Shown here piece after piece: positions 1 through 13,544 of a DNA stretch of 64,000 nt; the stretch's first letter is position 1, and every line of letters starts with the position of its first letter. Source of the DNA: Brachypodius melanocephalos (taxonomy: Eukaryota; Chordata; Aves; Passeriformes; Pycnonotidae); assembly GCA_013398615.1 (NCBI GenBank), contig VZSR01000055.1, positions 3,953,721 to 4,017,720 of the forward strand, written 5' to 3'. The translations under genes and the position numbers were made by a program. The notes under the pieces were generated by a model that saw nothing but the letters and a program-made list of their open reading frames with translations, did no database searches and was not told the origin of the DNA.

Positions 1-2413
1 AACCATAAAACCTCCTCCAAAAGGCAGCTTCCAGGCATGTTCTTTTTCTGTTTTAGATCCATGCCCACACTGCCTGATACATCAGGAGGCGAGCACAGAC
101 CACAGCCAGCACAGAGCTCTCCAGGGATCATCCTTCCCAAGAAGCCACCTCACCTCCTAATCACCCTGTTCCTCTCCACGTGGTGCTAAATCCAATCATT
201 TTAGCCAAGAATGATCCCTTAAACAGGTGGTGCTCTGAAAACAAAATGGAGCAGATGAGATTTTAATCTGAATAGCTCCATGAATCTGTGAGGCACAGGC
301 TTAGACTGAGCTAAGTGGGGCATGGTGTGTCGGGGTGAAAAGACCAACCTCAGGGAAAGGACTTTTGTAGGAATTACTGCAATCATCCCATGGGCTTGGG
401 TCCGACAGCCATCTCCAACCCACAGCAGGGCAAGTTGCCAAACTGCTTGCTAAAAAGGTTTTGTGGGTTTTCAGCTTTTTCTCTCTAGTTTGTGGTTATG
501 ATGCATCTCTCCTGGTTGTGTTTCTTGTCGTCTCTTCTGCAGCCTGTATCCACGAGCCCGAGCCAACACATCTGACTGCAACTACCCTGTCTAATCACTA
601 ACAGCTTTCTATCAATACAGAGACCTGTCCTTTCAACCCTTCTGGCCTTTAGTATTTGCCTCATATGCCTGCAGAATAAGTGATTGTTCATTGATGACAC
701 AGGCAGGTGACTAAATATAACGACCGTAAGCCTCATCCAAAGTCTGCGTGAAACTGGTAACAGGAAATTTTACCTGGCTTTCCTCAGTTCCCAAGGGTTA
801 GCCACTTTCTTTCCAAGCATAGATCTCCTCTGTCTGGAAGCTGTTGGTGTAATGCTGGAAGAAGCTTCTAGCCCCTGAGGAGATTCTGAACTGGAAACCC
901 ACATCCTTTTTCAGAGAAGTCTCTCCAAGTGTTACCAGAAATGAAGCCACATGAACCTCATTTCTGGTCAGACAACTGTCTCATTGATGGCAAATTTCAG
1001 GTATACTTTTGTGGGATGATTAATCTACATGTCTCAGTCTTACATGATAAAAAATCTCCCAAACAACAGTACAAAAACCTAAGTTTCATCTTTCGTAAAT
1101 GAATTTTATATAATTGCGAAAATAATGCAGTATTTCTGAGGAAAATTCAGTGTCAAGTGTATCCAGCAATTTAGGATGTCTGATGATGCACAATCACTGA
1201 AATTAATTACCATCATCTTACAAAATTGGTTCTAATTAGCTGCTGCCTTCCCACTAGAGTATCTCTGAAGCAGCTTCACATTGCAAATCCATGCCAATGT
1301 TTTTTTTACCCAAAACCTCAAAGTTAGCAGCCGGCACACAGGATACTTTGTGTGGTGGGGAAGACATAATTCAGCTGAGCTTGCTGTTAAATCCATACAA
1401 ATAGCAGAAAGTGGACACTGCTACCTGTAAACAAAGGAAGTAATTAAGATTTTAGGGGTGAGAGATGAAAGGATGGGGGGAGGGCTCTGATTCGTGGCAC
1501 AACCTGTGCATGAAAGCAAATATCCCACCACGGCTGTGAGAAGTGGAATTCTTCCTCTGGAGTACCCTCACATGGTTCCACCACAGAATCTCCCTTTGAA
1601 TTTGTAAGACTGACTCATTTTTCCAGGCTTTTGGAGAAAGATAGATGGAGGGATGTGCTGGGGAATTTTTACCAGTTGTGGTATGGGGGGAAATGTTTCT
1701 TATGGTGAGAAATGGACTTTTTTTCCCCTCTGTGTAAAAACACTTTGCACTAGAACAATTGATTCCTTTAAATAATAAGAAAGACAGACTGTGTGATAAG
1801 CCCTTCCAAATCCCACAACATTTGTTATAGTCACCGAACGCCTTTCATTAGGATTGCTAAAGATAAAGCCTCTCTGCTTCTTTGTATTGTCACAAAAGCT
1901 TTTAAAAATGTGGACTTTTATCTGCAGGAAACAACTATTATTAATGAAGCAGCTGGATTTCTTTTAGAATAGGTTACTTTGCAGCCATTTGCTCTGCTAA
2001 TTATAAACAGAAATGCTGACATATATCTCCAGTGCTTTGGGATGTTGAATATTATCTAAAGTACATTTAAAAAGCATTTTAGAAGAATAACCCGTATTTG
2101 AAGTGTGAATTGAAGCTGTAAAATAATATACATGAAAAACAGCTGCAGAAATTATTAGCTCAGATTTCCCTCCAGCACTTCTGCTTCCAAATATATCCAA
2201 TGCAATGTGAGAAGCATTGCTCCATAGTAACATCATAATTCTGCTGATGCCACTTTCTATTAAAGTATCCTAATAAGTAGTAACTGTTCTGATACATGAA
2301 GGCATGTGAAATAAACCTGGAATATAGATATCATACCAGAGCAGTTCAGAGAAAGGTAATTCTCTCTCATTAATTATTTCAGGACTTGGTTCTATTCTCT
2401 TCTCTGAAATTCT

Positions 2414-2457
<44 letters not shown>

Positions 2458-3950
2458 CCACAGAACAATGTTTCAGGCTCAGACAAATCTTCCTGGGGCA
2501 CTGCTGAAAAATTACAGAGCAGGGAAGCTGCAGGTTCTCAAATCAGGGGCAGTTCCTGTGCTGCAGATGGATAGAGAGATGAGCCTGAAGGGAAAGGGGA
2601 GTTATTTTTAAAAACTACCAAGACACACATGATATCAAATGCTCCATAAAAATAATTTGATTTTGAGAGATCAGCAAATTCACACAAGAAACTGCTGGAA
2701 TGTTTCTGACCACGTAACAGATCTCTTTCATGTGTCTTGACAACGGAAAATAAAAAATTATTTGGGAGAGTCGGTGAGGAGGACAACAAAGAAATGTTGA
2801 AAAATTATTATGGAATAATCAAACCCAAAAGGTAAAGAGAACCAGGGTCTGGAGGTATCTGTGACAATGGCTCTGCTGTACTCTCAGGGCTGTGTCCCCT
2901 TGCTCCAAATGCTCTTCTCTTTTCCGAACAAGTGCTACCTGCATGACTTTCTCCCCTCTCCTGTAAATCTGAAGTGTTGGCTGCTTTTCCCTCCTGCTTA
3001 TTCCCTTTTTTTCTCTAACCAGTTCCTTCTTCCTGCTACCAAAGAATAGCCTTCAATCACCATCACCAAGATTTTTACAGCAATATTTCCACAGCTCCCT
3101 GTTGAACATTTCTCCTTTGGAATACCCTTTCAAAGAAGTTCCTTGATTTCCCACAAGCCCAGATTTACCGCTCTGCAGGATGGAAATGGGAAGGCAGTGG
3201 GGCTACCGAGGGCTGGTGTTTACTTCTTAAGACAAATCTGAAATACTTGACATTAACATTATTCACACAGGGTCTTAGGTCAGTGGGTCTCTGGAGCATT
3301 TCCAAGGGTTGTGTTAAACAAGAGACTATTTTAGGATAAGTTTAACTTGCAGAGGGGGGTGATCCTTTCCTTTTGCATTTCTAAAAAGAATTAAATACAG
3401 TTTTGCTAGCACATTACTCATATTTTCTGTAGCCCTCCTTTAATGTTTACTGAGGACCTTTGGGAGTTAATTAATGCCAGGACATTTCACCCATGAACTG
3501 TTTTTTAATTCAATTTGTTAAATGCAAGTAGCCATAAATATTATAAATCAATTACAGAGTATATTCTACGCCTCACCAACCAAAAAAAATCATAACAGAA
3601 TATTTTTGAAGGTGATTGAGAAAAATGAACCACTTCCATAAGGCCAGGCATTTATGCTTCAATTTATCTTTTCTTTCATGAAAACACAATCTGAAATACA
3701 TTTTGCTAAATACAGGAACTACTTTTGTTGAAGAAATCAATTACATTCTGAAGTTTAAATCTTCTTTTTTTTTCCAGCCATGCTCTAATGTATTACTGTA
3801 CCTCAGAAATGTACCCTGGGGAAAAGGCTTCTATTCTTCACTAAAAATCCATGAATAACATTATGTAGAAATTAATTTGTGATAAATGATTTAAAATCTT
3901 AACCTAGAATGGTTTCTGATTCAAAATGTCATTAGAAAATGGCACCTCAC
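1..3950 (-). other. EPHA6: EPHA6 intron after the hinge exon (3' part outside window)
   Basis: Intronic sequence. The donor GTGAGG lies at 3945-3950. It contains the 21-unit CA microsatellite at 2415-2456, which is TG on the transcript. No exon for the kinase catalytic loop (HRDLAARN) or activation loop is visible on the minus strand, so the next exon lies below position 1. A block at about 1780-1990 has few low-complexity runs and could be a conserved noncoding element, but I cannot test that here. No repeat element was recognised. Confidence 0.85.
2415..2456. repeat. CA dinucleotide microsatellite, 21 units
   Basis: A pure run of 21 CA units. On the EPHA6 transcript it is read as UG repeats, about 1.5 kb downstream of the hinge-exon donor. 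Such a long pure repeat is likely length-variable between individuals. Confidence 0.99.
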
Positions 3951-4012
3951 CCGCAGGAAGGAGTCAAGGGATCCGTTCTCCATGTATTCAACTACAATCA
4001 TTACTGGTCTGC
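3951..4012 (-). CDS. EPHA6: EPHA6 exon: kinase beta5 strand and hinge, valine gatekeeper (62 bp)
   Basis: GC completes the Gly codon from the insert exon (or a Ser codon if the insert is skipped), then RPVMIVVEYMENGSLDSFLR and a GTGAGG donor. This is beta5, the gatekeeper residue and the hinge that contacts the adenine of ATP. The codon at 3990-3992 is GTT, so the gatekeeper is Val, where most Eph kinases have Thr. This fits EPHA6, for which I recall Val. The length of 62 bp equals the usual Eph exon. The acceptor is tgctgttttgcag. The exon ends in phase 0 and should be followed by a 210-bp exon with HRDLAARN and DFG. No sequence encoding those was seen between 1 and 3950. Confidence 0.97.
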
Positions 4013-4974
4013 CTGCAAAACAGCAAAGAGACACATTAGGATTATGGACATATTATGGGGTTTTTACAATTCTAGCTGTTCTGCAGAGGTTATTCACAGT
4101 AGCTGAATATATAAAATATGTCCAAAATTCTCGTTTATATCATAAACACTATTCCCTGTGTTACTTCCTAAGAATTATTTTCTATGTCTTTTTTTTTTTG
4201 TTGTTGTTGTTCTTACTGGATTAGCTGAAGGCACATCATTCACTTTGGAGTATTCTCCCTAAAAAATGATCAAAGGAGAGCCTGCTATCTCCAAATAGCA
4301 AAACTTGCCATGTAATATTTTGGAATATATCTGAATTAAGGCAAAACCCAAATATTCATAAACCATGTCCGAGTAATTATAAACTGAGGGTCATAATTTT
4401 CCTCTCAAAGAAAAATATCTCAGTGACTTAGGAACACGGGAGACAGATAGAATGGGGTGTCACAAAAAAGCTCTCCTAGATAGGCTGTGTGCATTGGGTG
4501 TGTCTAATCCAGCGAAATTCTGAATTCATATGTTTGTAAATACCTACATTTATTTTATTATTATTTATTTTTAAATAACACAGTGTTATTTAAATCAAGG
4601 TTTTGCTCAACCAGCACAGTCCCAGGGTGGCACCACATCCAAATGGAAGCAGAACAAGATGTGGCATTTATTTCCTGAAAGGATATCCAAATGTGAAAAT
4701 AGACTTTTGAAGTGTATACTGTACTTAATCACCAGCTCACTGCTGGTACCCTTCAAAAAAAACCACCCCTCTACATGCACTTGACAGGAGAGGGACAACC
4801 AGGCTGCACATCAATTCTTGGAATTATTAGTATCACAAAGCAGCCATTCTGTAGAAAAATAATGAAGAACGTTAATAAGATTAGGAAGGAAGTGGCAGAC
4901 TTTTATTTTCCTGGGAATGTTCATCTTTTTTGGGGTTGGTGGGAAAACCAGAGCTATGCCAAGTGGTGACACTG

Positions 4975-5074
4975 NNNNNNNNNNNNNNNNNNNNNNNNNN
5001 NNNNNNNNNNNNNNNNNNNNNNNNNNNNNNNNNNNNNNNNNNNNNNNNNNNNNNNNNNNNNNNNNNNNNNNNNN
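4975..5074. other. Assembly gap (100 N)
   Basis: Exactly 100 N, the conventional placeholder for a gap of unknown size. It lies in an intron about 1 kb from the hinge exon and interrupts no recognised exon. Confidence 0.99.
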
Positions 5075-7999
5075 AGTGGAAGTGTTTATTCAACTGTCCA
5101 CAATGTACATCAGGCCACAGACGGGTATTTCTCCTGAGCTGTTACAGTTAACTTTCCATCTAAAAAAGGGAATGATTCATTTCTGTGTTTGCTCCAGCAT
5201 GTTGACCCAGAGTTTTGGGTTCCTGGTCATGCCCATTCACAGAGCTTAGTCTGGTCCTTCTTTAGTGCCTATAAATATCCCCTCATTTCCTCTAATAAAA
5301 TTTGTGATTATTTCTGTATTGACACTCATGTTCACATCTTCGATGGATAAAACACTTCTTAGTGTTGTCACAATACTACAGGGTTGGTTTTTTTTTTTTT
5401 TTGTGTGTGTGAAAATTCCCAGATGCCTTGATAGCCTTTTTGGATAGTCCTTGGAAGCGTGAATAACCAGCTTCATTCTTTTAAACTGAATGTTTAGTCT
5501 CAGCTGCTGATGTGCATCTGCCACCAAATCAATGATACTCATCTGCACCCATTGGTTATACCCTGGTTTTGCATTATAAACTTAAAAGATACATCCCTTT
5601 TAAGCTCTTAGAGATCAGAGTGCTTAAAAAATTCGTGTTTCCTTTAGTTCAGTTTGCTAATGATCACTGGGTGTGCAGCCCCCTCTCTTTAGTTTCAAGC
5701 ACATGAATGCCCCAGATTCCCTTACCTTTATCATTTCCTTACTGTCACAGGGCTGACACCTCCACATGAAAGGAAAATCCTATAACCCAGAGAAGTAAAC
5801 AAACTGCAGCCTGATGCTAGAGCATCTCACACCATGCAAAGCCCTCTGGAGCAAGTAGCAATTTCTGAATTGATGCAGGCAATAGCATTTTTCAACAAAT
5901 AGGGGTGTAAAGCTGGCTTTCAGATGGCATATTTGGTCAGGCAGAAGTTACCCAGAAATTTCTTTTTCTGGGTAAATCAACAACTCAAACACCTGTATGG
6001 AAAATTTGCGTTTGAAGGGAAGGACAAGGGGAGCTTTGAAACAGCACTCCTGGTTTCCTGTGGGTAATTCTTTGGCACTCTACACTTTCCAGAAGCTGCA
6101 ATGTTCTCTAGAGGTTCACAGGCTCTCATTGCAGCTTTTATGCTCCTTAGATTCATTAATCCTTCAACACAAATTATTTTTGTACTTGCTAAACAGAACT
6201 ATTAATTCTTCTACATTCTCACACAAAATATTCCTCCCTCCAAAAAAAACCCCCCACCTGTTCTTCCTTTTGCTCAGACCCTATGCTCCTAGGTTAAAGG
6301 AGCTATGAAATATATTTATATGCATTAATCTGTGGATTTAAAGCAGAGATTTTGGGGTTTTTTTTCACTGGACAATGAGGTTTTAAACCGTTCAACTTGA
6401 ATGACTTGAAACGACATGCCTTAACACAAAACCAGCTCTTCCAAGTGACAGCACAGGAATGGCACTAAGTACACCAAAAAAGTGCAACATTTTCCTTCTA
6501 ACAGGTTGCTTATATCAGAAAATCAGCATATCATCAATAAATTTAGTCACTTAGGGGTGACATCTTCCCACTGACTCAGTCTGTATCACTTGCCATGCTA
6601 CCTAAATTTCAAATTAAGGGTGAGATTGTGTCAAGACACCACAATGTGTCATGACACCATGAAAATAAACCTGGCTCCATCACTTGATTATCTCAAGCAA
6701 AAATCTTTCATCTGGACACAAACCTAAATTCTCAAATAATCCAGACTTTATTGTGACAGCACTTGATAAAAGCCACCTGATTTTGGCTGCAAGTTTAACG
6801 TACCCCTGGAGCTATTTATGTATCCCAAGCCAGACGGTGACAGTGACATTTTTAGTCAGCACACTATTTGTCTTTGGAGCACCTGTGGATTAAAAATGTC
6901 TCAGAGGCTGTTAGGGTGGCTTGAAGATACAGTAACAAACTTTGGTAGAATCCAGTGGGAACTTTCATCATCAACACTGGCTCTATTGTCAGTGTGTTAT
7001 CCCGTACAGAGCAGGGAAATTCGAGTCCAGAAAAACTTGTATGTGCTGGACCCCTGTGCAAACACAAAATACTGCTTCAGTTTTAAAGGGGATTACAAAA
7101 CTGACTTTAAAAATAATGCTGGGAGATTTCTAAACTAGTGTAGTGTTTGCATCTAAATGAATTTTTTTAAAAGCCTATTATTTAGATTATGAAAATTCAC
7201 ATTGTTCTTATGGTACTTCAGAAATTCTTCATCCTCAAAACAAGAACAGGAAGGAATAAATGGGAGTGGGGCAGAGAAGTCTCTGAGACAGAGAAGCAAT
7301 CTTTGATTATTTTATCAAGGGGTAGGCTAATACAGTGCTGGAAGGCATTGAATTATTTTCCCAGGATTGCTTACAGCACTAAAAGGGAGAATAAACAGGT
7401 TTAAGGACAAAGAGCAGCGGGATACAGATGGCAGGAAAGGCACTCCTCCTTAAATGGCTGCAGCTCCTGGGATAGGAACACACCCAACCTCCAGTCCAAG
7501 GAATTGCCCAGTTCAGGGAAATGTTTCCACAAGGATACAGGGACAGGTACAGGAGAAGGATCTGAAGAACTGAGTTAATTTTACAGTCAAGAGCCACACA
7601 AGAAAAGGAATAGGAAAAGGACACCAGAAAAAGTGTCAGCTGAGGACCTGGCAAAGAGCTAAACCTGCAGGTGTTCCTGGAGGAGAGCACACAGCTTCTT
7701 GTTTGAATGGGGGAGGATAAAATAAAAATGCTTGAAGATAGGCTCAGTGGTCAAATCAGTCAAACAAATCAGACTTGCAGCAGTTTTAGACACTTAGAGT
7801 GTGAAGTATTATGAGAAAATAGACTTTTTGAAGCAGAGGAATTTATGGAGTGTCCTGAGGCAATGGGTTAAAACCCTAAATACAGATTTTACACACTGCA
7901 TATATCACATTTATAATTTGCAGCACATTGTAACAGATGTGTATCATTTTACTACATAGTTAAGATAACAATATGAAATAATGACTGTATTTATACATG

Positions 8000-8017
8000 A
8001 CACACACACACACACAC
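8000..8017. repeat. Short CA/AC repeat
   Basis: Nine AC units without interruption, in the intron between the hinge exon and the insert exon. Confidence 0.95.
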
Positions 8018-11000
8018 TGAAACCATCCCCACATTCTCTGTTCTCAGATTTTTTGTGAAAGCATAAATATTCCCACTTCAGACAACTTTCCCTAAGAAAG
8101 TTCTTCCCTGGAGTTCTCCCACTCAGCTGTACTGCAGTGCCATGCAAAAAACCCAGCAAAAATAACAAACAACCTGTACTCATGTCATACCACCTCAGAA
8201 TATGCTGCAATTTTGTATTTTCTATTGATCAATCTGCTTGACACTTTTCTTTTAATAAGCAGGAATGAAAAAAAAAAGCCATACATTGCCAAATAATGTA
8301 AAATACTGATTAAATCTGAAATTCACACTGAATATATATTTTTAGTTCTCTATTTTTTTCCACAACACAAGATTTTGATAGCTTGCAATTTAATTGAATG
8401 CCAGAGTGATGAATAAGGAGGAGAATCTGAAGTGTCACATCAATGACAAAATATTCAGCTTGTTGTCTCCTGTTGTCATTTTAAATAATGCAGCAAAGCC
8501 TCCTTTAATGAATGTTTTATGTAAGATTAATCCTCCAGAAAGAACAGTTAGCACATGTTCCTTTTCTACAGACTTAAAATGAAATCTCTAATACCAATTA
8601 TGGGATAGATTTGTTAACATAAACACATGATACTCAATTCTTTCACTTAAAACAGCACAGGTTGGCACCTGTTCCCTGGTTCATGTAAGAAAATATTGCT
8701 CCAGCACTTCTGCAGATCAGAATCCACATGGCTCAGGAAATCACCTCCCTATCAGGCATCTTTTCATTCCATGTTCTGCTGTTGGTTGCCCAGGGATTTA
8801 TCTAAAGCCAGAGAGATAAGACAGCCCCAAACCCAGGGGCACCCCCTCAGTGGGGGCTGTGCCTTCCACACTCCCCCAGCACTCCGAGCATCCCAGGGGA
8901 ATGCCCAGGCCTTGGGAAGCACTCCTGGAGCTCACCTCTGCTCCTTTCATTACACACCCCTTAAATCAGAGAGCCACTGGCCATGGCACTGCAACTGCTT
9001 CTCTCCTGTCATGACTAGAAATGCACTTGTATGCACCAAAAAAAATTCATTTCAGAGAATAAAAAGTATTTTTTCCATAATAAAAAACAGAGGAAAAAAG
9101 AAAGAAAACGAAAGATTATGAAAAAAACCCAATTAAAAATAACTCTGCCACTTTGCATTTTTCGTTTTGCATTGTCAGCCCACATCAGGCCCCATGAAGC
9201 CAATGTGAACTTTACTGCACTTGAATTATTGACTCACATGACAGAAGGCCTCTGACTAAGACCTGTGTCCAAGCAGTCTCACAAAACAGAAATTACAGTT
9301 CCAAACTCCTTTTTGAGAGTTTAGAAGCCAGAGCTTGCAAACAGGATGGGATAACATATTTACATCCTGCTGCCACAGGAAACCACACAGATATAACCTA
9401 TTTATCTTGCTGCTACACCACTTTGGATTTTCTCATGTCTGTACAGCAAATATCAGTAGTTAAGTTAGTTTAGTCAGGGGAAGATCCTTCTGCAAAATCA
9501 ATTAATAACAATTCAAAACACATGAATGACCATAAGACACTGTTTGAATGTTAGTAAGGTATGGCCACGCAGCCATCACTGCTACCTGAAGATTTATTGT
9601 ATCCACACAGTCTGAAAGTATTTAATAACATAAACCTGTTCTCTGAGCTGTTTTCCTGTAATTATACATTAAATGTTTTTCTACTTACTACCCTGTGACC
9701 CACTGGCAAGAATTTATGCCTGTTGGTGTGTTTTGGAAGCCAGGAAAAGTCTGTACGGAGATTTATAGAATACTTTCTCAAACCCTCTGGCCCTGCCCTT
9801 GTGTTGCAGGCAGCACAGCACGTGGCTCTCCTGGTTCCTCACATCACAAAAGGAGAATCTGCTTTGGACAAGAGAAATTTGAGCAGCTCTGCTGCTCTTG
9901 CAAGCCCTAATCCACATCAGTCCTACCTTCTGCCTACAGGATATTCTGGAAGATTTTGAGGAAGGGGAAGTGGAACTGTAAGGAGAAAGCTGCTATGTTG
10001 TTTCCATTATTTATTTTCTGATCCTTATCTTTCCATGAGAGGAGCAAGTGGAATGCAGGAGAGGGTAAAACCAGAAGAAATAGGGGGTTTTTGTCACTAT
10101 TTGGGGTTGGGTAAGTGAGAGAGAAATAATGGCTAAAATTGTATTATATAAATACAAAACCTGGCACTTTTGCTTTAGCACTGAAGCAAAGAATAAGAGA
10201 AAAAAAATCCTAACAGATAATGCATTCTGTTCAGATTCAGTTTAAGAGAGAGACTCTTGCCTGGCTGGATTAACCAAAACAATTCACCTGTTATTTTATA
10301 ACTGAAATTCAGCGTATTTCACTTAATCTAATGACATCTCACCCTGAAGCTCCTCAGAGTTCAGACCATTGCACATCCTCCTGTGGAAAGGGCAAGGGAT
10401 GTTCTTTGGTTCAGAATTAGACCACAGAGTCTGACTGCATGACCTGCTGACCCCAAAGCACATAAGGGAATTTAAACAATCTGAAATCTGTGCACTGGGG
10501 GCTTCTGCAACTCACATTCAGCCTGCCACGATTCACAACAAGTTCTTAGGGAACACAAAAAGGAAATTCTACTTAATCTCTGTTGTGAATTTACCTATTA
10601 TCGTAGAGGCGCTTTATTTAGAAGCCGTAAGCTACAATGTAAATTTGAAAAGGAATAATTTTTTTTAAAAAAAGCTACATAAGGTTACAATGAAACAGGT
10701 TTTTGTGCTTTGAAAAGCATAATGACGTGATTAAGATGTTATTTCAATCCTATTCTAAAATGTCCTTTGTTGTTTATTCGATATTATGCCTAATTGAGAA
10801 GTTTATAAGATCCTGACATGACTTCAGGATATCCTTTGTGTATTTTTCCATTTACTATTTGAGCCATTTTGCTCCATTTTCCTTTAATCTACACAAAGAA
10901 CAAGCATCTGAGACATGCCACTGAGCTATAAAAAACTCATGATCCTCCTTGATGAGCAAGGCATCATTTCTCATGTGCAGAAGGAGTGGAGGTCACACAT

Positions 11001-13521
11001 CAACACTCCTGAAGGTTCTCAAACCCACAAAGGAACCTTTGGTTGTAACCTGTGGGCTGCTAAATCCAAAATTAAGAAAACAAAACATCACGACTCAGGG
11101 CTCCAACAAGTACATGATGCCCTGGACCTAACATTGTGATATTTTTGTGATCTCCTGGGGGTTTTCATCAATTCTCTTTGAGTTTTTTTTTTCCCTTCAG
11201 AACACAAAAGCACACACTGTCAAGCTTCTCCCTCCAACTCTGATTCTAACTGTGTGTCATAGACATGTGATGTGAGTCTGTACAGGATTGTCCAGTCTTC
11301 ACCACCTGCACAAGCCACCTAAAAAGGCTTTTTAAATACCACTATGAAAAAATCGGATTTAGGCAGATTATTTCCCATACTCAGTACTTGGGCCTGGGAA
11401 TGCTACTTCAGCAAGTTGAATTTGGTTAAAGGCACACTGGCTTCCCACCTAAAACAGACCAAAAAGATTTAAACATTATTCAAATCAGATGTTTCTCCTG
11501 CCTCCCCATCTCACAAAAATGAACCAGCACTGATTATGCTTTTACCTCCAGTGTTCTACCACTGGCATAAAAGGGAGCTCTGTTTTCCCTAATCTTGAAA
11601 CAAAGAAAATCTGTGTGCCTCCCACTTACAAATATACTTCTGTGTGTATCTGTCAGGCTCCTCCTGCCCTCCTCTTCATATCTTTCTGCTTCTGTTAGTA
11701 AGGAACAACTTGCTTCAACTAACATGCTTGTAACAAGGAATTTCCACATTTTCTGTAGTCAGTTTTTGATATATGCAATAGTAGTGTGTATTACGTAAAA
11801 ATGACCACATATGCAAATACTTTTTTCTGAACTTCTAGGATTTAAATGTTTGGCATTGTTCACCAGGACCACCTGAGCATGAAATGAGATATTTAGCAAG
11901 GGTGAAGAATGAAAACCTCCTTTTATCATGCCCTACACTCAGAGCTTAATCCCAGTTCTACAGTTCAATTAGCACAAAATATGTTTCTTTCAGTCTTAAT
12001 GCTACTTGCTGCTCATCCTTATTTTGGTTCTGGAGTACTCCCTGCTTGCCTAATGGAAAAGTCCACCTACATTTGAACTTCTGTTCTCAGAAAATACATG
12101 TTATAGGGTTTATAAGATAAACATTCCAGTGGAACAGCACTGAGGCTGCAAAGAATGAACTGGAAGGGCCATTTGGCTGAGGTATCCCAGGAAATTCAAA
12201 TGCAACAGAAGAATCAATTTGTTAGCCACTGGGAAAGGATTAGCAATTTTCATTTAACAAAAAATACAGAAGTGTAGGTGCTGGAATTCAGAGTAAAGAA
12301 AAATGCATTAACTGGGGGGGGAAGTTACTTTTCTCATTATTGGAGTACTATAATCATAGCTGAATTCACTATGTACAATTGCTCCTTGATGGTTCTTGTT
12401 GAGTAATTTTGTTCAATAAGCGTCTGTCAATACAATTTGCTTTCAAATGTCAGTTTATACAATATCAAGAATAATGGGCTCACTCAGGTGCACTTGGAAA
12501 TTGTAATAAAATATTAATTTTGGGCAAAAGAAAACTGATAATCATCTAGTTTAGTAATCTACAATTATCCCTGAGTTTTTTGAGGAGCTCTGTGGAATAA
12601 ATGTGAACACTGTAATGTGTGTTAGACAAAGAGCCATAAATAACTAGGCAGTAAAACACTGAAGAGGGGATATCCTCTGTAGAATGTGCTTTTTGTTGAA
12701 GAGGAGTCCAGGACAGCAGTGAGCAAACCATCCTATATCACTTCCAATTTCTGGAAAGTAAGTGCATAAATTCCTTGCATGCAATGTATTTTTTTGAGGT
12801 TCACCAAGGTGGGTTGTTTCATCAAGCCAAATTTCTTTGTCTCTATTTTTCCTGTAAAGTCAAGGAGCTGGATAGTTCAACTCTTACAAATCAAGTGGCA
12901 GGAAATAACTGATGGTCATACTTCATTAGAAACGGCACACCAGGAAACTTTCATAGAAGCTTCAGAGAGGGGCTCTGAGAGTGGAACAGGGGGCAATGGC
13001 CCAGCTGCTGACCACGTGAGGAGATGATATTCACAGAGAGGAGTTCATGGCAAGAATAATTTTGATGGCTCTCCCACCTCTCCTGCTAATGCAGTTTGAA
13101 TGCTGAACAGCCTGAAGGAGAGGTCTGTCTAACAGAACCTTTCCATGGTTGGCCATAGCCTGGCACCCATCTCCACTTCTTGTTGACAGAAAAACTCAGT
13201 GAAGGAGTTCAGCTTGAAAGGAACAGTAGGAGAGGTAAATACCTCTTCATTATTTGCTTTCCCTTTTCTCCTTTCCAGCTCAGCAAGCTGAGCAATCTCT
13301 GGCTCTTCAAAGACAGCGGTGATGCTTCCTGCCTGCAACTTCTGCCAGGCAGCACAGGCAGGCATTTACACAACAAACCCTTCAAACCCTTCACAGGTCA
13401 CTTCAATCAGGAGCTGAGAGTTCCCTCAAAGTGGAGCAAAGAGCAGGGTCTTTAGTTTGGAGGAGCTGGAATGTGAAGAGGGAGATGCAGCTCTGGCAAT
13501 TTATAATTTGGGTTTTCATAA

Positions 13522-13544
13522 TGTGTGTGTGTGTGTGTGTGTGT
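13522..13544. repeat. Short TG repeat
   Basis: About eleven TG units on the plus strand, read as CA on the EPHA6 transcript. Confidence 0.95.

Noticed and set aside
2386..2574. Open frames across the CA repeat (Thr-His or Val-Cys repeats).
   Set aside because: These are translations of a microsatellite and not coding sequence.
8696..9121. 141-codon open frame, plus strand.
   Set aside because: Composition is irregular, the end is a Lys-rich low-complexity tail, and no domain is recognisable. It lies inside an EPHA6 intron on the opposite strand.
13243..13341. Exon-like 99-bp block on the EPHA6 strand with AG/GT borders and 33 open codons (KLQAGSITAVFEEPEIAQLA at its start).
   Set aside because: Between the insert exon and the hinge exon it would have to be read in phase 1. 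That frame (starting G-AA GTT GCA) soon meets TGA. It could only be a non-coding or poison exon, and there is no independent support.
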